Shown piece by piece: positions 58,208 to 64,000 of a stretch of DNA of 64,000 nucleotides. Positions within the stretch are counted from its first letter, which is position 1; every line of letters starts with the position of its first letter. The stretch is from Zhihengliuella sp. (GTDB lineage Bacteria; Actinomycetota; Actinomycetes; Actinomycetales; Micrococcaceae), in NCBI RefSeq assembly GCF_031178195.1, contig NZ_JAPSJL010000004.1, forward strand, positions 62,001 through 126,000, given 5' to 3'. The notes beneath the pieces are model-generated. The model was not told where the DNA came from and did no database searches. It saw only the letters and a program-made list of their open reading frames with translations. A program made the position numbers and the translations under genes.

Positions 58208-58276
58208 CACTCGTCGGCCTCGTGGACACCGGGCTCGAATCTGGCGTAGACGCACCAATTCACTGAGGAGAGACAC

Positions 58277-59320
58277 ATGCTTGCAGTTCGAACGGGACGG
58301 AAAATGCTCGTCACCACCGGCGCCCTCCTGGCCGTCGGGGCGCTCGTCACCGGTTGCTCGTCGGCGGCCGGCGGCGACAGCGCGCAGCCGACCAACGCGA
58401 CGGTCGACGGCAACGCCGCCGAGGGCGAGACCGTGGTCATCGGCTTCTCCGGCCCTGCGGCCGACCACGGCTGGCTCGGCGCCATCAACTCCGCGGCCAT
58501 CGCCGAGGGCGAGAACTTCCCCGACGTGGATCTCCGGGTCGCCGAGGGCACCAACGACGCCAACCTTCAGATCAGCCAGGTCGAGCAGTTCATCAACGAC
58601 GGCGTCGACGCCATCGTCCTTCTGCCGACAGACGGCGCCGCACTGACGGCCGTCGCCACCAAGGCGATGGAGGCCGGCATCCCGGTGGTCAACGTCGACC
58701 GCGAGTTCTCGAGCCCGGCCGCGGCGCGCACCACGATCCTCGGCGACAACTACGGCATGGGTCAGAGCGCCGGCAACTACATCTGCGAGCGGCTCGGGGA
58801 CAACCCGGATGCCGTCGTCGCCGAGATCGCCGGCGTCGACTCCCTGCCGCTGACCACGGAGCGCAGCGAGGGCTTCGCCGACGCGCTCGAGACCTGCGGG
58901 CTCGACGTCGACAACCGCGTCGCCGCCGACTTCACGGTCGCCGGTGGCGAGGCGGCGGCCTCCCAGCTGCTCGCGGCGGCCCCCGAGATCGACGCGATCT
59001 GGAACCACGACGACGACCAGGGCCACGGCGTCCTGTCCGCGATCGACACGGCCGGACGCGACGAGTTCTTCATGGTCGGCGGCGCGGGCTCGGCCAACGC
59101 CATGGAGCTGATCAAGGGCGGGGAGAGCGTCCTCGAGGCCACGGTCGTCTACCCGTCGACGCAGGCCGCCGACGGAGTCCGCCTCGCCCGCCTCATCGCC
59201 CAGGACAAGGCGATGAGCGATCTGGTGGAGGTCGAGGTGCCCAAGCGCATCGTCCTGAACGCCCCGGTCGTCACCAGCGAGAACGTCGACCAGTACCTGC
59301 CGACCGCCTTCGCGTCCTAG
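58277..59320 (+). CDS. Sugar ABC transporter substrate-binding lipoprotein (RbsB-like)
   Basis: A 347-residue lipoprotein: signal peptide with lipobox LVTGC (acylated Cys27), start behind GAGGAGAGAC. The mature part is a type 1 periplasmic binding fold: VVIGFSGPAADHGWLGAINS, INDGVDAIVLLPTDGAAL, GIPVVNVDREFSS, DNYGMGQSAGNYICERL, IDAIWNHDDDQGHGVLSAI and GGESVLEATVVYPSTQAADG. It delivers the ligand to the divergently encoded ATPase/permease. The ligand could be a pentose, inositol or another cyclitol. A strong terminator follows. Confidence 0.88.
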   Translation: MLAVRTGRKMLVTTGALLAVGALVTGCSSAAGGDSAQPTNATVDGNAAEGETVVIGFSGPAADHGWLGAINSAAIAEGENFPDVDLRVAEGTNDANLQISQVEQFINDGVDAIVLLPTDGAALTAVATKAMEAGIPVVNVDREFSSPAAARTTILGDNYGMGQSAGNYICERLGDNPDAVVAEIAGVDSLPLTTERSEGFADALETCGLDVDNRVAADFTVAGGEAAASQLLAAAPEIDAIWNHDDDQGHGVLSAIDTAGRDEFFMVGGAGSANAMELIKGGESVLEATVVYPSTQAADGVRLARLIAQDKAMSDLVEVEVPKRIVLNAPVVTSENVDQYLPTAFAS

Positions 59321-59327
59321 CGATCAC

Positions 59328-59365
59328 GGGAGCGCGGCGCCCCCCCGGCGGGGCGCCGCGCTCCC
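59328..59365 (+). terminator. Terminator after the binding-protein gene
   Basis: GGGAGCGCGGCGCCCC (59328-59343) and GGGGCGCCGCGCTCCC (59350-59365) are perfect 16-bp arms with a 6-nt loop, 8 bp after the stop. It may attenuate rather than end transcription into the oxidoreductase gene, 72 bp further on. Confidence 0.85.
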
Positions 59366-59437
59366 GTCGATCCGTCCCGCCGTCGCCCCACGAACAGCTC
59401 CGCCAACAACCAGCCCCCCACGGGTGCAGGAGGAAAA

Positions 59438-60586
59438 ATGCCGAACGAAGTACCGCCGCTGAGAGTCGCCATGATCGGAAACGGATTCATGGGGGCGGCC
59501 CATTCGCAGGGATGGCGGGTCGCGCCGCGGTTCTTCGACTTACCGGCATGGCCGGAGATGACGCTGCTCGTGGGCCGCGATGCCGGCCGCGCCGAGGCGG
59601 CGGCCGCCAGATGGGGGTGGCAGGAGAGCGCTGACGACTGGCGCAGCGCGATCGAGCGCGACGACATCGACGTCATCGACATCGTGACGCCCGGCGGCTC
59701 CCATGCGGAGATCGCCATTGCAGCCCTCGAGGCCGGCAAGCACGTCCTCTGCGAGAAGCCGCTGGCCAACACGCTCGAGGAGGCCGCCGCCATGGCCGAG
59801 GCCGCGGAGCGGGCCGGCCGGGACGTGTACGCCATGGTCGGTTTCACCTACCGCCGCGTCCCCGCCGCCACATTCGCCCGCGACCTCGTGCGGTCCGGCG
59901 CGATCGGAGAGGTCCGCCAGGTCCGCGCCGCCTATCTCCAGGACTGGTTGGTCGACGCGGAGGCGCCCCTGACCTGGCGGCTCGAGAAGGAGCACGCGGG
60001 CTCGGGCGCGCTGGGGGACCTCGGCGCGCACGCCGTCGACCTCTCGCAGTTCATCACCGGCCAGCGCGTCACCGGCGTCAGCGGCATCCTCAACACGTTC
60101 GTCGACGAGCGCCCGGTCCTCGGTGCCGAGTCGGAGCGCGGCGCGGTCACCGTGGACGACGCGGCCCTCTTCACGGGCCGCTTCGACGGCGGGGCCGTCG
60201 GCTCCTTCGAGGCGACCCGCATGGCGACCGGCCGCAAGAACTCCCTGCGGATCGAGGTGTCCGGGTCCGCCGGCGCCCTCTCCTTCGACCTGGAGGACTA
60301 CAACTCGCTCGGCTTCTACGACGCCACCGCGCCCGGCACGCGGCAGGGCTTCACCGACATCATGGTGACCGAGCCCGAGCACCCCTACATGTCCGCGTGG
60401 TGGCCGACCGGCCACGCGCTCGGCTACGAGCACGGGTTCGTGCACCAGGCCAAGGACTTCGTCGAGGCCGTCGCCGCGGGCCGCCAGCCCGAGCCCTCCT
60501 TCGCCGACGGCTACCAGGTCCAGCGCGTGCTCGACGCCGTCGAGCGCAGCGCCGGCCAGGGCAGCGCCTGGACCACCGCCGGCTAG
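59438..60586 (+). CDS. Gfo/Idh/MocA-family oxidoreductase
   Basis: A 382-residue NAD(P)-dependent oxidoreductase of the glucose-fructose oxidoreductase/inositol dehydrogenase family. The Rossmann loop is [17 protein letters not shown], the catalytic Lys is in [11 protein letters not shown], and [16 protein letters not shown] holds the Asp/His active-site pair. These enzymes oxidise a ring hydroxyl of a sugar or cyclitol to a keto group. AGGAGG lies before the ATG. It is followed by an isomerase-fold gene 71 bp downstream, the usual pairing for keto-sugar or inositol catabolism. Confidence 0.88.
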   Translation: MPNEVPPLRVAMIGNGFMGAAHSQGWRVAPRFFDLPAWPEMTLLVGRDAGRAEAAAARWGWQESADDWRSAIERDDIDVIDIVTPGGSHAEIAIAALEAGKHVLCEKPLANTLEEAAAMAEAAERAGRDVYAMVGFTYRRVPAATFARDLVRSGAIGEVRQVRAAYLQDWLVDAEAPLTWRLEKEHAGSGALGDLGAHAVDLSQFITGQRVTGVSGILNTFVDERPVLGAESERGAVTVDDAALFTGRFDGGAVGSFEATRMATGRKNSLRIEVSGSAGALSFDLEDYNSLGFYDATAPGTRQGFTDIMVTEPEHPYMSAWWPTGHALGYEHGFVHQAKDFVEAVAAGRQPEPSFADGYQVQRVLDAVERSAGQGSAWTTAG

Positions 60587-60657
60587 CCCTCCACCGGACA
60601 CCACCCCAGTCACCCGGACGACAGCTATCAGGATCCACCGACGCGAGGAGCAACCGC

Positions 60658-61659
<1,002 letters not shown>

Positions 61660-61694
61660 GCGAGGACCGTCCGTGCGACAGTAGGCTCGGGTCC

Positions 61695-62168
61695 ATGGAG
61701 ACTGCGCCGCGCACACATTCCGCATCGATGCTGATCCAGGCCTCGCCGGAGGAGCTCTACGCGATGCTCTCCGACGTCACCCGGACCGGTGAATGGTCGC
61801 CGATCTGCCGCGAATGCTGGTGGGACGAGGGCGGCGGGCCCCGCGAGGGCGCCTGGTTCACCGGCCGGAACGTCCTCCCGGAGCGGACCTGGGAGACGCG
61901 CTCGCAGGTGGTCGTGGCCGAGCCCGGGCGGGAGTTCGCCTGGACGGTCGGGCAGGGGTTCGTCCGCTGGGGGTACGTCTTCGAGCCGGGCGAGCAGCCC
62001 GGGACGACCCGCCTGACGGAGACCTGGGAGTTCACGACCGCCGGGCTCGAGCGCTTCGCGGAGCGCTACGGCGACGAGGCGCCGGCGCAGATCGAGCAGC
62101 GGACCCGGGACGCCCTCGCGGGGATCCCGGAGACGCTCGCGGCCATCAAGCGCATCGCCGAGGGGTGA
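61695..62168 (+). CDS. SRPBCC-family (polyketide cyclase-like) protein
   Basis: A 157-residue START/SRPBCC-fold protein: HSASMLIQASPEELYAMLSDVTRTGEWSP-type opening (helix-grip fold, residues 8-37), the CRECWWDEGGGPREGAWFTGRN strands, and a long C-terminal helix GIPETLAAIKRIAEG. The fold binds hydrophobic ligands; function is unknown. A -10-like TAGGCT (61682-61687) lies 7 nt from the ATG without a Shine-Dalgarno, so it is probably leaderless and independent of the upstream isomerase gene. Confidence 0.8.
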   Translation: METAPRTHSASMLIQASPEELYAMLSDVTRTGEWSPICRECWWDEGGGPREGAWFTGRNVLPERTWETRSQVVVAEPGREFAWTVGQGFVRWGYVFEPGEQPGTTRLTETWEFTTAGLERFAERYGDEAPAQIEQRTRDALAGIPETLAAIKRIAEG

Positions 62169-62204
62169 CCGGGGCGCCCCCAGCGGAGCCGGACCTGTCA
62201 AGGC

Positions 62205-62253
62205 GGCGGACCGGCCGGGTGGCCTTCGTCTCCGCAGGCCGCGCCGGTCCGCC
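62205..62253. terminator. Possible bidirectional terminator
   Basis: GGCGGACCGGC (62205-62215) pairs perfectly with GCCGGTCCGCC (62243-62253) between the convergent SRPBCC and secreted-protein genes; the loop of 27 nt is long. Confidence 0.6.
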
Positions 62254-62265
62254 TCGCGCGGGAGG

Positions 62266-62742
62266 TCAGCCCGTGTACGGGTTGTCGATGAGACGCGACG
62301 TGCCCGTGTCCTTGTTGTAGTTCCTCTCGGCATCGATCTCGTGGACGAGGACCTGCACCCAGCGGATCCTCTTCCCGAACTGGTGGTACTTCTTGTTCCA
62401 GACGAAGGCGGTGCCGCAGCCGTTGGTGTCCTTTGCCCCATACACGGCGAACTGCGTCCCGTCCATGAACCGGATCCGAACATCCGTGTAGGCACCGAAA
62501 CCGTCGCCTTTGCCGTTCGGTGCGCAGAGGTCCCGGACGCCGATATTGGCGGTGAAGGCGTTCCTCCCGTGGAAGGTGATTGTTCCCTTGGCGTGGGCAT
62601 TGCCGTCGTTGGGCACGTATTCCGAATAGCCCGTCGACACGTTGAATCCGTACGTCTGGCTGGCGTGGGCCGGCACGCTGGCGCCGACCAGGAGGCCAGC
62701 GCTCATGAGCCCGACCAGGCCGACCTTCAGAAGTTTCCTCAT
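62266..62742 (-). CDS. Secreted protein of unknown function
   Basis: A 158-residue exported protein: signal peptide MRKLLKVGLVGLMSAGLLVG with cleavage near AHA-SQ (about 27), start behind GAGGAG. The mature 130-residue part has two Cys (RDLCAPN and NGCGTAF), which could form one disulfide, many aromatic and Gly residues (YGFNVSTGYSEYVPNDG, FGAYTDVRIRFMDG) and a basic KKYHQFGKRIRW stretch, suggesting a small beta-rich secreted domain. It might be a toxin, inhibitor or cell-wall-binding protein. I recognise no family. Codon use is less GC-biased than that of its neighbours. Confidence 0.7.
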   Translation of the reverse strand: MRKLLKVGLVGLMSAGLLVGASVPAHASQTYGFNVSTGYSEYVPNDGNAHAKGTITFHGRNAFTANIGVRDLCAPNGKGDGFGAYTDVRIRFMDGTQFAVYGAKDTNGCGTAFVWNKKYHQFGKRIRWVQVLVHEIDAERNYNKDTGTSRLIDNPYTG

Positions 62743-62970
62743 GATGACTCCTCGATGTGATGCAGCGGTGCGGTGCACTGCTTCTGATACACCGAAAATT
62801 AGTCCCCTGGACGAAGGAAGGCCATGGGGAGGACTCCCCGCCGGAATGCGCCTGCGCTCGCACACGCGGCCTGTCACGCCGTGGGCTGGCGCGAGCGTTG
62901 AGCGCAGACCGTCCGGGTCCGAGGGGTCTTGATCGCCTTCACGGTCGTCTGCCGGCCGGGCGGGTCCTGA

Positions 62971-63249
62971 TCAGCCGTCAGTCTCCAGATGCTCGGCGGC
63001 AGCCTCCTGCTCCGTCTGCGTGGCCGCATGGTCGAAGAAGAACCAGCAGAGTGCGCCGAGCACGGGGACGCACAGCACGACGACGACCCAGCCGAGCGTG
63101 CCCGTCGCGTCGCGGCGGTGCCGCGTTTTCTCGATCCGCACCATCGCGACGACGACGGCGACCACCCAGGCGGCGATGGCCGCCGTCAGCAGCCACTCGA
63201 GGGCCGGGTTGCCGGCAGGGGCGGCCGCAGCGGCGGAGTCGGTGAGCAT
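62971..63249 (-). CDS. PLDc_N-domain membrane protein
   Basis: A 92-residue membrane protein with two hydrophobic helices (LLTAAIAAWVVAVVVAMV, about 20-37, and LGWVVVVLCVPVLGALCWFFF, about 52-72) separated by the basic RIEKTRHRRDATG loop. The W-x5-P-x3-G pattern in the second helix is the phospholipase D-nuclease N-terminal (PLDc_N) signature; such small proteins carry no nuclease. The acidic tail ends EAAAEHLETDG. No strong Shine-Dalgarno is seen. Confidence 0.75.
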   Translation of the reverse strand: MLTDSAAAAAPAGNPALEWLLTAAIAAWVVAVVVAMVRIEKTRHRRDATGTLGWVVVVLCVPVLGALCWFFFDHAATQTEQEAAAEHLETDG

Positions 63250-63264
63250 CCCCGTAGTCTACGG

Positions 63265-64000
63265 TCAGCGCCGGCGCGGGTGGCGCCCCAGGACGTGCCG
63301 CAGCGCGGGCTCCAGCTCCGGCGTCCGGAACCGATGACCCGCCTGCCGCAACCGCAGCGGCGCCACGTGCTGGCTCGCCAGCGCGAGCTCCTCCGCCCCC
63401 TCGCGTCCCAGTACTACGGCCGGTGCCACGCCCGGCACCGGCACCAGGGCCGGGCGCCGCAGCACCCGGGCCAGGACCCGCGTGTACTCGCGGTTGCGGA
63501 CCGCATCCGGTGCCACGGCGTTCACCGGGCCCGCGAGCTCCTCGTCCCACAGGGCGCGGTGGTAGACGTCCACCAGATCGTCCAGTCCGATCCAGGAGAG
63601 CCAGTGCATGCCCCCGGCGATCGGCCCGCCGAGACCGGCCGCGAAGAGCGGCCTCAGCACCGCGAGCTGGCCGCCCGCCGGGCTCTGTACCACTCCGGTC
63701 CGGACCGTCACCACGCGCAGACCGTCCCCGCCGGCGCCGCGCGCGGCGCCGGAGTGGGCGGCCGCCTCCCAGTCGGCCACCACGTCGGCGAGGAAGTCGG
63801 ACTCCTCGGGGCCGCCGCTGTCCTCGGTCAGCAGCTTCTCGCCGCGGTCCGCGCCGTAGACGCCGATCGCGGACGCGCTGACGAACGTCCGCACGCCCGT
63901 GGCGGCCGCGAGGTCGGACAGGCGCCGGGTGGGATCCACCCGGCTGTTGCGGATGGCCTCCTTGCGCTCGGGAGTGAAGCGCCCGAAGAGCGTCGCCCCG
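63265..64000 (-). CDS. TIGR01777-family NAD-dependent epimerase (N-terminus outside window)
   Basis: The frame is open to the window edge, so the N-terminal nucleotide-binding part (GxxGxxG) is missing and about 244 C-terminal residues are visible. GRFTPERKEAIRNSRVDPTR at the edge, VRTFVSASAIGVYGADRGEK (with the Tyr of the SDR active site), VVTVRTGVVQSP, GGPIAGGMHWLSWIGLDDLVD and PVNAVAPDAVRNREYTRVLA are the conserved blocks of the TIGR01777/YfcH epimerase family, whose substrate is unknown. The C-terminal DUF1731-like part is complete. Confidence 0.87.
   Translation of the reverse strand, partial: GATLFGRFTPERKEAIRNSRVDPTRRLSDLAAATGVRTFVSASAIGVYGADRGEKLLTEDSGGPEESDFLADVVADWEAAAHSGAARGAGGDGLRVVTVRTGVVQSPAGGQLAVLRPLFAAGLGGPIAGGMHWLSWIGLDDLVDVYHRALWDEELAGPVNAVAPDAVRNREYTRVLARVLRRPALVPVPGVAPAVVLGREGAEELALASQHVAPLRLRQAGHRFRTPELEPALRHVLGRHPRRR

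Noticed and set aside
62266-62742. The secreted 158-residue protein as a lactococcin-972-like precursor for the orphan exporter
   Set aside because: It is too long, has two cysteines, lacks the family's Trp/Gly/His pattern and is 44 kb from the exporter genes.

Overview
The window is high-GC DNA of an actinobacterium, most likely Micrococcales and probably Micrococcaceae. The lineage call rests on an Arthrobacter-like rlmN, an LAxTG (sortase E-type) surface protein, a GAF-regulator/aldehyde dehydrogenase/DUF779 trio and many apparently leaderless genes. There is no rRNA, tRNA, CRISPR array, transposase or prophage that I can see. It is a mosaic of ordinary chromosomal genes and several accessory cassettes.

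Region by region. 0-7 kb: a truncated DUF6421-like gene, a FemAB-type peptidoglycan bridge enzyme, two SAM methyltransferases, an autoregulated HTH regulator with an FBP (EF-G-binding zinc finger) gene, a glyoxalase-fold protein with its partner, and an FAD monooxygenase. 7-15.4 kb: a 2,099-residue cell-wall-anchored repeat protein, then a lipoprotein consisting of just a copper amine oxidase catalytic domain. 15.3-18 kb: a lactococcin-972-type bacteriocin export/immunity pair with no precursor in sight. 18-29 kb: CHY zinc finger, GAF regulator + aldehyde dehydrogenase + DUF779, PfkB sugar kinase, a hipBA toxin-antitoxin with three operators, sulfurtransferase, IPP isomerase and reductase-type genes. 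29-33.6 kb: a six-gene minus-strand operon for a MacAB-like exporter with a lipoprotein and two membrane proteins. 33.7-39.6 kb: hsp20 under a HAIR (HspR) element, a class II Fic protein with a palindrome abutting its start, rlmN, a frameshifted gene, and azlCD with a divergent Lrp regulator.

The centrepiece is 39.7-61.7 kb: an expanded ebo-type metabolic island. It has a tight, overlapping core operon (43.3-50.6 kb): a myo-inositol-3-phosphate synthase homologue, a UbiA prenyltransferase (EboC), a TIM-barrel protein fused to an EboA domain, EboB (TatD-like), EboE and an EboF-like phosphodiesterase. Around it lie two secreted sugar-isomerase-fold proteins, a secreted PQQ-type sugar dehydrogenase with a PKD domain, two ROK repressors, a long-chain polyprenyl diphosphate synthase, a complete ribose-type sugar ABC importer (binding protein, ATPase, permease), a Gfo/Idh/MocA oxidoreductase and another TIM-barrel isomerase. 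A working model is that sugars or cyclitols are modified outside the cell, imported, oxidised and isomerised, that a cyclitol phosphate is made by the synthase homologue and prenylated using the locally made polyprenyl diphosphate, and that Ebo proteins handle or traffic the product. The family assignments are solid; the product and the flow are inference.

61.7-64 kb: an SRPBCC protein, a secreted protein of unknown function, a PLDc_N membrane protein and the 3' part of a TIGR01777 epimerase. Ten genes in the window have a -10-like hexamer 6-7 nt before the start codon and no good Shine-Dalgarno, pointing to widespread leaderless transcription.
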